Source of the DNA: Acholoe squamosa
Taxonomy: Eukaryota; Annelida; Polychaeta; Phyllodocida; Polynoidae
Length of the DNA stretch: 64,000 bases
Reading direction: 5' to 3'
Assembly: GCA_949317995.1 (NCBI GenBank)
Contig: OX439045.1
Location: 5,327,674 to 5,391,673 of the forward strand
Below the pieces are notes generated by a model. That model did no database searches and was not told the origin of the DNA. It saw nothing but the letters and a program-made list of their open reading frames with translations. This document shows positions 54,626 through 64,000 of the stretch, piece by piece. Numbering within the stretch: the first letter of the stretch is position 1; each line of letters starts with the position of its first letter. The position numbers and the translations under genes were made by a program.

Positions 54626-54837
54626 TTAACCCTATAGGGGCCGCTGATGCAGGAGTGCATCATGCCCATTGGTCTTAATTGAAGCATCATGCCGGCCCAT
54701 TAGGGGTGTTTCAGTTTCAGGGTTCGTCATGATGCATGAATGCAGCTCTGGAAATTAACTCGCCTGCTCTGCATTCATGCATCATGCCAACCAATGGGCA
54801 CGATGCATTAATCAATTTATGGCCCCTAAAGTTTTAA
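54626..54837. mobile_element. Family P short copy with TTAA at both ends
   Basis: TTAA 54626-54629, CCCTATAGGGGCCGCTGATG, no A hairpin (deleted), linker, B hairpin, right TIR (TTTATGGCCCCTAAAG) and TTAA 54834-54837. Confidence 0.8.
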
Positions 54838-54904
54838 ACCTGTATGTGGCTTATAATGCGTTCAGCTTTGAAATCCTGTGTCTTGTGCATTTTAATCATT
54901 TATA

Positions 54905-55122
54905 TACCGTATTCTCCCGCGTATAAGGCGCGTCTTATACGTGAATCAGAGGCCACCTTTGCATAAGACTGAAGTCAGGGTGCGCCTTATAGGTGGGGTA
55001 CTTTTACTATAGAGCAGTACTAATCCTTCAAAATTCAGGCCTAGGTGAGCCTTATAGGTTTCTCTTCAACTCAGGGTGCGCCTTATACGCAGGATGCGCC
55101 TTATACACGGGAGATTACGGTA
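54905..55122. mobile_element. Family G MITE, copy 2
   Basis: TACCGTATTCTCCCGCGTAT and inverted CACGGGAGATTACGGTA. The interior repeats GCGCCTTATA words and has TTTTACTATAGAGCAGTACT. Confidence 0.8.
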
Positions 55123-55674
55123 GTAAAATAAAAAAAAAGGCACCTAGACCACACACGAACTTGACTGTCTTAGAGCGTTGTTTATTCATTTAAACCACCC
55201 ATGCACCACGGCTTAGAGAAAATCGCAAATGAAACAAATAAAAACCAACTTTTTAACTCATGAAAACTGAATAGAAATACCCCAAACTGAATATAAATGT
55301 CTTTATACCTTAACCTAAGTAGAGTAACCTGACTATAAGATCTAGATCAGGGCTATTACTCTCTGTAGGGTAAGACTGGTTGACGACAGTGGTGAATTAG
55401 ATTGATGTCAATAGGCTGGAGGGTGTTGCCAAAAGAGAAATGTGCATCGGTTTATCCTGCCCTGACACCTTCTCAACTGAAACAGTCCATGTTTGGATGT
55501 GACCCTCATACTTTATATACCTTATTTTTCTTTCAAATACACATTCTGCTGTACTCCACCATGCCAAGGGTTGTGGATCCATGTCCTCTCGTCGTCCATG
55601 CATTTGGAAACAAAATGTAAACTAGAAAAACACAAAGAACCCATACAGCACTCTTTGAGTCTCTGGTTGACAAC
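55123..55674. other. No gene recognised
   Basis: Overlapping frames of 68-102 residues on both strands have no recognisable domain. Confidence 0.4.
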
Positions 55675-55911
55675 TACCGTAATCTCCCACGTAGAAGACG
55701 CGTCTTCTACGCCAAACCAATGCCTGTTGCGTCTTATAGGATTATCTGGAGTTGGGGGTGCGTCTTATACGCGGGGTAATTTTACTATAGAAAAGTACTA
55801 ATCTTACAGAATTGTGCCCTAAGAGGTGCGTCTTATACGCGAAACAACCATTGGCAAGTTAGGGGTGCGTCCTCTACGCGCACTGCGTCTTCTACGCGGG
55901 AGATTACGGTA
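55675..55911. mobile_element. Family G MITE, copy 3
   Basis: TACCGTAATCTCCCACGTAG and inverted TACGCGGGAGATTACGGTA. Shares TTTTACTATAGAAAAGTACTAATC with copy 2. Words GCGTCTTCTACG and GCGTCTTATACG recur inside. Confidence 0.85.
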
Positions 55912-56494
55912 TACATCGTTTTCCTTTCTGCAACACCCCCTGTTACCTATATAGAGTTTTGACACAACTAAGTCATGACATTATCATTAATTATCCTATG
56001 TATGGCTGCAGGTGTGTGTGGGGGGGGAGGCCCTACACACCTGGGAATGTTAATTCCTGACCTGGGAATGCTAATTTCTGCCCAGATAGAACACAGGGAC
56101 CTGTCTACTTATATAACACCATATTTGGACTTAATCAGTACATGTTTCCTTTAATTAACTAAGTCTTTTGTTATATCCCCCATGCATTACTCAAATAGGA
56201 TGCTCATGCAATTTTTATCTATTTTTTGTATATTCATTTTCTTATAGCATTCTCTGATAGATATAATGAATTGATTGACTTGACATAAAATACCGACTTC
56301 TTTTAAAGCTATAGACCACACTACATTTGAAATCCAATTTATCAAACACACCTGGGTTGAGAAAGCTATAGCATACCTGCCATCAATGTAGGGTGATAAC
56401 TACATAAACAAATATATAATCCTTTTAAAACAGCAAAATGCTTCAAAAATCTTGTTAAATTGTGGTCACTATAAACCAAAAGAGCTCAAAGGGA
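55912..56494. other. No gene recognised
   Basis: No supported feature. Confidence 0.4.
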
Positions 56495-57035
56495 ATAAGC
56501 CGCAAATGCTTTAATGCATCATGCACAATGGTTTTCATGATGCATGAATGCAGCCAGCAATTCATCAATTGTCATTGGACATGATGTGCTCCTGCACCAT
56601 CGGACCTTAAGGTTTAAAGGCTGCTAATGCATTGGTGCATCATGCAGAGCCTTTACGAGTGTGAAAGTGCCTTGGGTCGGTGTAATATGCAAAATGTCAC
56701 TCCGTGAGAAATGTTTCCGCAGAAAATCAAGTTGCACTTTGCATTAATCATACTTCTACAGCGTAGGGGCAGTATCATTAGGTTAGGGTTGTTGCTTTTT
56801 CAATTTCTATAAGAGGAGAGGGTTATTATCATGGTTTCTTCCTTTCAATGAAAAAAAACTATTTGTTTCGAGATTAAGCAACCTTTATCACTCTCCAAGC
56901 AGATCTTTCAATCCTAGTGCCATACAATTTAGAGGTTGCAAAGTCTGTTAGAAGAACGCTGGAAACATTTTGCATGTGGCGACATTCTGCATGCGACATC
57001 GGCATGATGCACGAATGTAGCCCTGTTTAGGTAAT
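56495..57035. mobile_element. Degraded family P copies with a nested inverted-repeat element
   Basis: P pieces at 56495-56686 (GCTTTAATGCATCATGC, GGACCTTAAGG, GGCTGCTAATGCATTGGTGC) and 56998-57030 flank a segment whose ends (ATGCAAAATGTCACTCCGTG; inverted GGCGACATTCTGCAT) are weakly complementary over about 36 bp. Confidence 0.5.
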
Positions 57036-57036
57036 C

Positions 57037-57055
57037 ACTAGTGGCTTCGCCACTA
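57037..57055. repeat. Small hairpin with GCTTCGC centre
   Basis: CTAGTGGCTTCGCCACTA: perfect short stem, GCTTCGC at 57044-57050. Confidence 0.75.
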
Positions 57056-57958
57056 ATGCACCATTATCACTCCCAAATTGTACCTTTTTGCAAGGCAATT
57101 TGTCCCCCATTTGCATGGCAAACTGTGTCCCATTTGCACAGCAAACTGCTGCCCGTTGACGCTGCCTAGTGACGTGACTTTACCAGGTTACATGACGTTG
57201 CTATGTTACGTGATGTTGCGTCAACAATCATGATAGCAACATCACTCTCCCAGCAGATACTCTCGGAGGTTTAAGTTTTACCATTGACTTCTCTGCAACT
57301 ACTTATCAGATATTTACATATGACCTATCAGATTAAAGCTCTCAGCGAGTAAGATCTAGATCTGTAAAGATCTAGATATTTCGTACATAAATTAGATCAG
57401 GAAGGACCCCGATCTATCTGAACTGAGATCCAAAATGGCGGCCATTTCAGCTTTACTGACGATTTTTGAGGCCATAAAACGTTTTACCAAAATATGATTT
57501 AGATAAAACTTCAATAGCAAACATTAGGAATAATCAAATTGGAAAAGTACTGCAAGGTTTTGAAAATTTATGTTTAATTGTCTATGTACCAGGTCGAGTT
57601 AGCTGGCACTTTCCTCACTGGTTCATGGCATGAAAATTTTGCTTCATCTGGTACCCCAAGGGTACTCTAGCCTAAAGCAGTCAAAAGATCCGAGTTTGTA
57701 ACCAGCGATCTAGTAACCCATTTTTATATATAGTGTAATAACCAGGGATGTAACCATGCTTTATCTAATCCTTATGCAATGATTCACAATCCAGTCCTTG
57801 GAGGGTTAATAGACAAAGTACAGCGTGTTGGTGATGAGACATAGAGTTCACTGGTTGTCTCTCCCACGCTGTGCTAGCTGAGACTTAACCCTCTAAGAGC
57901 TCTACGCTGTATAATGCCCCTTTTTCTCCCCATAGATATTTCCAAATACATGCATGTA
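57056..57958. other. No gene recognised
   Basis: Contains tandem words CATTTGCATGGCAAACTG / CATTTGCACAGCAAACTG (57107-57150), GATCTAGAT repeats near 57352-57378 and AAAATGGCGGCC at 57431. No open frame supports a gene. Confidence 0.4.
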
Positions 57959-58171
57959 GGGTAGATTCACCTCAAATCGGCCACATACCTGGAGTCGGCC
58001 AACCCTCCAGGCAGCTTAAAAATTATGATGGTATTGAATGAACATTGCTAACTAATTTAATAGCATTGATTCAACTTGTTGGCACTCTTACTTCATTACT
58101 ATCACAATTGCTAAGCTCCCTGGAGGGGCGGCCGAGTCCAGGTATGTGGCCGACTTGAGGTGAATCTACCC
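57959..58171. mobile_element. MITE with GGGTAGATTCACCT ends
   Basis: The inverted ends extend over about 55 bp (GGGTAGATTCACCTCAAATC, GGCCACATACCTGGAGTCGG, CC...CTCCAGG). TA lies on both sides. It is a short relative of 17019-18131. Confidence 0.8.
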
Positions 58172-58194
58172 TAAGCTAGATGAGTATCTCATTA

Positions 58195-58500
58195 GGGAGA
58201 CATTCATACACCATGCAAACCCTGAGGGGTTGTCATGATGCACGACTGTAGACTTTGTGTGTTATGATGACCTATATTCATGAAGCATCATCGTCCAAGT
58301 TCTGGCCAGTATAGTTATTTGCCAGAACGATGCAGCAATGGAGTTCTTAAAGTCTGTTTTTTTTCAGATCCTCAGTGGTGCTGACCCACCACATAGGGTA
58401 GATGTGATGTGTAAATGCAGCTATGGGGAGCAACTCACCAGGGCTGCATTCACGCATCCACACAATGGGCATTATTTATCAATACACCATAAGCTTTTAA
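58195..58500. mobile_element. Eroded family P copy
   Basis: CATGCAAACCCTGAGGGGTTGTCATGATGCACGA, a decayed B hairpin (58408-58450) and AAGCTTTTAAAGGGTTA. Confidence 0.6.
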
Positions 58501-58603
58501 AGGGTTATGGTATGGACCAAGACATGTTGTGCATACCAAGTAGTCTATACACAGAGGTGATATCATACATCATAGTATCAGTTTACATAGTCTATGTCTC
58601 AGC

Positions 58604-58781
58604 GAGCTTCCCTAGCCCACTTAAAAGGGTCTATTTCTCCTCTTTCCTATCCCCACGGGATATGTGTGGTGCACATATGCGCGGGCACTGACACATTCCC
58701 CTGTGAAATTGTGTAATGTAGTTCTCACCATGAATATGACCTTAGCTGTCGAAATGGCGTTAAACATCTATTACTCACTCA
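58604..58781 (+). mobile_element. SINE family S, copy
   Basis: Perfect 12-bp target duplication CTATGTCTCAGC (58592-58603, 58782-58793). 178 bp, tail ACTCACTCA. Confidence 0.88.
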
Positions 58782-58832
58782 CTATGTCTCAGCTATTGAG
58801 GCAGTTAACGTCTCTATAGGCACCTGTAGAGC

Positions 58833-59395
58833 TTAACCCTTTAAGGGTTATTGATCCAGGGGTGCATCATGCCCATTGGTCGTCATGATGCACCAATGAA
58901 GCGCTGGAGAGACTACTCGCCAGCACTTCATTGGTGCATCATGCCGACCCCTCCAGGTTTGTATCGAACCCGTAGGATCAGAATGAATGCAGCCTACCCG
59001 CCAACACCGCAATGGGGGATCAAGGATTTGTGAGAGGAAGGGGCATGATCCAAAAGGATATCATCTTAGCACATAATCTTAACTAGAGAGGCCGTGTCTA
59101 AATACCCCTGATCGGAGCATCATGCTGACCCTCCAAGACCGTCTCAACCCTTGAGAGCATGACGCATGAATGTAGCTCTGATAAGTTCCTAACCATGGCT
59201 ACATTCATGCATCATGCCGACCCAACAGGGTCAATTGAACCCGGGCGGTCAATACAACCTTGGAGAGTCGGCATGATGCTCACATGAAGTGCTGGTGAGA
59301 CTTCTCACCAGCGCTTCATTGGGGCATCATGACGACTAATGGGCATGATTACTCCTGTTATTTTATTAGTTGCTCTTAAAGGCTGAAAGGGTTAA
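58833..59395. mobile_element. Two adjacent family P copies
   Basis: TTAA 58833-58836 begins a copy with A hairpin (58884-58940) and linker that decays near 59010. A second set of modules (59105-59395) has a B hairpin, a double linker (CCGACCCAACAGGG, GGGCGGTC), an A hairpin (59272-59332) and ends at TTAA 59392-59395. Confidence 0.7.
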
Positions 59396-59980
59396 TAGCT
59401 CCCTATATGTGAGGTGTGATAGAGTGGGAGATTCCCAGTCCACTCTATACAGGTACAATACATCACTGAGGTGATGAAATGCTCACCTTATGGACCATGT
59501 CATGCTAATATATGGGAAATTTATACCAAATGGGGGACATACTAGCATAAGGTTTGACCTTCCTCTACTTCTCCCTCCCCCCCCCCCTTTCTTTTTTTTT
59601 TAGACGGTAAGATTGAAAGCAGTTTCTCATTGATGCATGGAACATCGCGTTGGTTAAGTTTCAGTTTTCTTTTTAAGATTTGAAATTTTTATTGCATCAC
59701 CCATAAAAGTGAAAATAGAACTAGAATATAGGGCCATATCAACGTGCATAAAGCTGGGCTTCCAAGATAGAAGGGTAAATAAAAGTTAGAGGTATAATAT
59801 TTAGACTATAAGTGGTCCCATGCACCGCTACATTCCAGAGAACCACTGATGCTATTTTAATTGATCTATGGTCTATATTTCCAATTTTATATACGTATCA
59901 TATCTTGCATATTAGTAGCGTATGTTGATGTGCCAGTAGTTTTGTTAGAGGAACTGGTAGATAAATGCAAGAGGAAAAAG
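59396..59980. other. No gene recognised
   Basis: Poly-C/T tract at 59575-59601. No supported gene. Confidence 0.4.

Positions 59981-60036
<56 letters not shown>
59981..60036. repeat. (TA)n microsatellite
   Basis: Uninterrupted AT repeat of about 28 units. Confidence 0.95.
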
Positions 60037-60038
<2 letters not shown>

Positions 60039-60159
60039 ACAGTATATATACTGACTATAAAGTAAATAAACATCCAACCATGGTACAAGTCACATTGAAA
60101 TAGGGTTATCTTTTCCTTTAAGGAACATCAATACAACATGACTCAAGTTTTATTAGCCC

Positions 60160-63100
60160 TTAACTATCTGTTCCCTCCCCCTCCCCACCATCAGACAACC
60201 CTAGCCCTGATGTTACTTTCTGTACCCAGTCTATCCGTCCCCTCCCCTCCCCACCATCAGACAACCCTAACCCTGATGTTACTTTCTGTACCCAGTCTAT
60301 CCGTCCCCTTCCCTCCCCACCATCAGACAACCCTAACCCTGATGTTACTTTCTGTACCCAGTCTATCTGTCCCCTTCCCTCCCCACCATCAGACAACCCT
60401 AACCCTGAAGTTACTTTCTGTACCCAGTCTATCCGTCCCCTCCCCTCCCCACCATCAGACAACCCTAACCCTGATGTTACTTTCTGTACCCAGTCTATCC
60501 GTCCCCTTCCCTCCCCACCATCAGACAACCCTAACCCTGATGTTACTTTCTGTACCCAGTCTATCTGTCCCCTTCCCTCCCCACCATCAGACAACCCTAA
60601 CCCTGATGTTACTTTCTGTACCCAGTCTATCCGTCCCCTCCCCTCCCCACCATCAGACAACCCTAACCCTGATGTTACTTTCTGTACCCAGTCTATCCGT
60701 CCCCTTCCCTCCCCACCATCAGACAACCCTAACCCTGAAGTTACTTTCTGTACCCAGTCTATCCGTCCCCTCCCCACCATCAGACAACCCTAACCCTGAT
60801 GTTACTTTCTGTACCCAGTCTATCCGTCCCCTCCCCACCATCAGACAACCCTAACCCTGATGTTACTTTCTGTACCCAGTCTATCCGTCCCGTCCCCTCC
60901 CCCACCATCAGACAACCCTAACCCTGAAGTTACTTTCTGTACCCAGTCTATCCGTCCCCTCCCCACCATCAGACAACCCTAACCCTGATGTTACTTTCTG
61001 TACCCAGTCTATCCGTCCCCTCCCCTCCCCACCATCAGACAACCCTAACCCTGATGTTACTTTCTGTACCCAGTCTATCCGTCCCCTCCCCTCCCCACCA
61101 TCAGACAACCCTAACCCTGATGTTACTTTCTGTACCCAGTCTATCCGTCCCGTCCCCTCCCCACCATCAGACAACCCTAACCCTGATGTTACTTTCTGTA
61201 CCCAGTCTATCCGTCCCCTCCCCACCATCAGACAACCCTAACCCTGATGTTACTTTCTGTACCCAGTCTATCTGTCCCGTCCCCTCCCCCACCATCAGAC
61301 AACCCTAACCCTGATGTTACTTTCTGTACCCAGTCTATCTGTCCCGTCCCCTCCCCACCATCAGACAACCCTAACCCTGATGTTACTTTCTGTACCCAGT
61401 CTATCCGTCCCCTCCCCACCATCAGACAACCCTAACCCTGATGTTACTTTCTGTACCCAGTCTATCCGTCCCCTCCCCCACCATCAGACAACCCTAACCC
61501 TGATGTTACTTTCTGTACCCAGTCTATCCGTCCCCTCCCCACCATCAGACAACCCTAACCCTGATGTTACTTTCTGTACCCAGTCTATCCGTCCCCTCCC
61601 CTCCCCACCATCAGACAACCCTAACCCTGATGTTACTTTCTGTACCCAGTCTATCCGTCCCCTCCCCTCCCCACCATCAGACAACCCTAACCCTGATGTT
61701 ACTTTCTGTACCCAGTCTATCCGTCCCCTTCCCTCCCCCACCATCAGACAACCCTAACCCTGATGTTACTTTCTGTACCCAGTCTATCCGTCCCCTCCCC
61801 ACCATCAGACAACCCTAACCCTGATGTTACTTTCTGTACCCAGTCTATCCGTCCCCTCCCCACCATCAGACAACCCTAACCCTGATGTTACTTTCTGTAC
61901 CCAGTCTATCCGTCCCCTTCCCACCATCAGACAACCCTCACCCTGATGTTACTTTCTGTACCCAGTCTATCCGTCCCCTCCCCTCCCCACCATCAGACAA
62001 CCCTAACCCTGATGTTACTTTCTGTACCCAGTCTATCTGTCCCCTCCCCTCCCCCACCATCAGACAACCCTAACCCTGATGTTACTTTCTGTACCCAGTC
62101 TATCCGTCCCCTCCCCTCCCCCACCATCAGACAACCCTAACCCTGAAGTTACTTTCTGTACCCAGTCTATCCCTCCCCTTCCCACCATCAGACAACCCTA
62201 ACCCTGAAGTTACTTTCTGTACCCAGTCTATCCGTCCCCTCCCCACCATCAGACAACCCTAACCCTGAAGTTACTTTCTGTACCCAGTCTATCCGTCCCC
62301 TCCCCACCATCAGACAACCCTAACCCTGATGTTACTTTCTGTACCCAGTCTATCCGTCCCCTCCCCACCATCAGACAACCCTAACCCTGATGTTACTTTC
62401 TGTACCCAGTCTATCCGTCCCCTTCCCTCCCCACCATCAGACAACCCTAACCCTGATGTTACTTTCTGTACCCAGTCTATCCGTCCCCTCCCCTCCCCAC
62501 CATCAGACAACCCTAACCCTGAAGTTACTTTCTGTACCCAGTCTATCCGTCCCCTCCCCACCATCAGACAACCCTAACCCTGATGTTACTTTCTGTACCC
62601 AGTCTATCCGTCCCCTTCCCTCCCCACCATCAGACAACCCTAACCCTGAAGTTACTTTCTGTACCCAGTCTATCCGTCCCCTCCCCCACCATCAGACAAC
62701 CCTAACCCTGATGTTACTTTCTGTACCCAGTCTATCCGTCCCCTCCCCTCCCCACCATCAGACAACCCTAACCCTGAAGTTACTTTCTGTACCCAGTCTA
62801 TCCGTCCCCTCCCCACCATCAGACAACCCTAACCCTGAAGTTACTTTCTGTACCCAGTCTATCCGTCCCCTCCCCTCCCCACCATCAGACAACCCTAACC
62901 CTGAAGTTACTTTCTGTACCCAGTCTATCCGTCCCCTCCCCTCCCCACCATCAGACAACCCTAACCCTGATGTTACTTTCTGTACCCAGTCTATCTGTCC
63001 CCTCCCCTCCCCACCATCAGACAACCCTAACCCTGATGTTACTTTCTGTACCCAGTCTATCTGTCCCCTCCCCTCCCCACCATCAGACAACCCTAACCCT

Positions 63101-64000
63101 GAAGTTACTTTCTGTACCCAGTCTATCCGTCCCCTTCCCACCATCAGACAACCCTAACCCTGAAGTTACGTTCTGTACCCAGTCTATCCGTCCCCTCCCC
63201 TCCCCACCATCAGACAACCCTAACCCTGATGTTACTTTCTGTACCCAGTCTATCCGTCCCCTCCCCTCCCCCACCATCAGACAACCCTAACCCTGATGTT
63301 ACTTTCTGTACCCAGTCTATCTGTCCCCTCCCCTCCCCACCATCAGACAACCCTAACCCTGATGTTACTTTCTGTACCCAGTCTATCTGTCCCCTCCCCT
63401 CCCCACCATCAGACAACCCTAACCCTGATGTTACTTTCTGTACCCAGTCTATCCGTCCCCTCCCCTCCCCCACCATCAGACAACCCTAACCCTGAAGTTA
63501 CTTTCTGTACCCAGTCTATCCGTCCCCTCCCCTCCCCCACCATCAGACAACCCTAACCCTGATGTTACTTTCTGTACCCAGTCTATCTGTCCCCTCCCCT
63601 CCCCACCATCAGACAACCCTAACCCTGATGTTACTTTCTGTACCCAGTCTATCCGTCCCCTCCCCACCATCAGACAACCCTAACCCTGAAGTTACTTTCT
63701 GTACCCAGTCTATCCGTCCCCTCCCCTCCCCACCATCAGACAACCCTAACCCTGATGTTACTTTCTGTACCCAGTCTATCCGTCCCCTCCCCCACCATCA
63801 GACAACCCTAACCCTGATGTTACTTTCTGTACCCAGTCTATCTGTCCCCTCCCCACCATCAGACAACCCTAACCCTGATGTTACTTTCTGTACCCAGTCT
63901 ATCCGTCCCCTTCCCTCCCCACCATCAGACAACCCTAACCCTGATGTTACTTTCTGTACCCAGTCTATCCGTCCCCTTCCCTCCCCACCATCAGACAACC
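60160..64000 (+). repeat. 61-67 bp satellite with telomere-like and G-run motifs, about 60 units
   Basis: The unit is ACCATCAGACAACCCTAACC, CTGATGTTACTTTCTGTACC, CAGTCTATCCGTCCCCTCCC. Length variation is almost entirely in the C-rich spacer (one or two CTCCC blocks). Point variants GATGTT/GAAGTT and TCCGTC/TCTGTC are mixed along the array. The words TCTGTCCCCTTCC at 60363 and 60561 are 198 bp (three units) apart, hinting at local three-unit higher order. Each unit has AACCCTAACCCT (telomere-like). The array runs off the right edge. Open frames of up to 255 residues on both strands are artefacts of 66-bp units. Confidence 0.97.

Noticed and set aside
6816-59033. Recurring short peptides such as MPIGRHDAPMKCW and SPALHWCIM at many loci
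   Set aside because: They are the translated stems of P hairpins, kept open by the palindromes; they vary with the repeat and lack any gene context.
60138-63998. Long open frames (up to 255 residues) on both strands of the satellite
   Set aside because: They follow from repeat units of 66 bp without stops and change frame at every 61- or 67-bp unit. No start context, splice signals or independent codon structure.
60160-64000. Telomere at the window end
   Set aside because: Each unit contains only about two telomere-like hexamers within 61-67 bp of other sequence, so this is not a terminal telomeric array.

Overview
This looks like a stretch of nuclear DNA from an invertebrate animal. It is AT-rich and gene-poor, and nearly every non-unique segment belongs to a family of short non-autonomous mobile elements. 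It also holds SINEs with target-site duplications, a solo LTR, many microsatellites and a large satellite. One spliced gene has GT/AG intron ends and a polyadenylation signal. The (ACTC)n tails and the preceding GGCGTTAAAC motif of one SINE family resemble repeats I associate with molluscs and other marine invertebrates. That lineage guess is weak and rests on memory, not on a search.

The only convincing protein-coding gene lies at 44032-45813 (+). It has two exons and encodes about 506 residues: an N-terminal Tudor/Agenet-like module fused to a tyrosine recombinase of the Crypton/DUF3504 type, with the R, HxxR, GH and Y catalytic positions present. It is either an intact Crypton-type transposon gene or a host gene derived from one. 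No rRNA, functional tRNA or CRISPR was found.

The dominant repeat, called family P here, has more than 30 copies and fragments. A full copy is a chain of hairpins. Terminal inverted repeats starting TTAACCCTTTAAGGGCC enclose a 'CACCAATGAAGTGCTGG' hairpin, a small linker hairpin and a 'CATGAATGCAGCCCTGG' hairpin. Several copies end at TTAA, as expected for piggyBac-like target sites. Other families are: C (CACTGTAAAAA ends, about 200-230 bp, often at TA); G (TACCGTA ends); H1 and H2 (GGGAGTG and GGCCAAA ends, TAA/TTA target duplications, PIF/Harbinger-like); S (a SINE of about 180 bp with 10-13 bp target duplications); and T (tRNA-like heads). Many are nested, and several insertions can be ordered in time.

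Layout: 1-1530 inverted tRNA-headed repeats and hairpins; 1.6-12 kb scattered P, C and hairpin elements; 12.1-12.6 kb a solo LTR between TA repeats; 13-43 kb P copies with nested H1, H2 and other MITEs, and a 36-bp minisatellite grown inside a P copy (38.65-39.17 kb); 43.6-46.2 kb the recombinase gene; 46.2-60 kb palindromes, SINEs, a palindromic minisatellite (53.65-54.31 kb) and further MITEs; 60.16 kb to the right edge a 61-67 bp satellite containing a short telomere-like motif. Long open frames over the tandem arrays and over P hairpins are by-products of the repeats and are not reported as genes.
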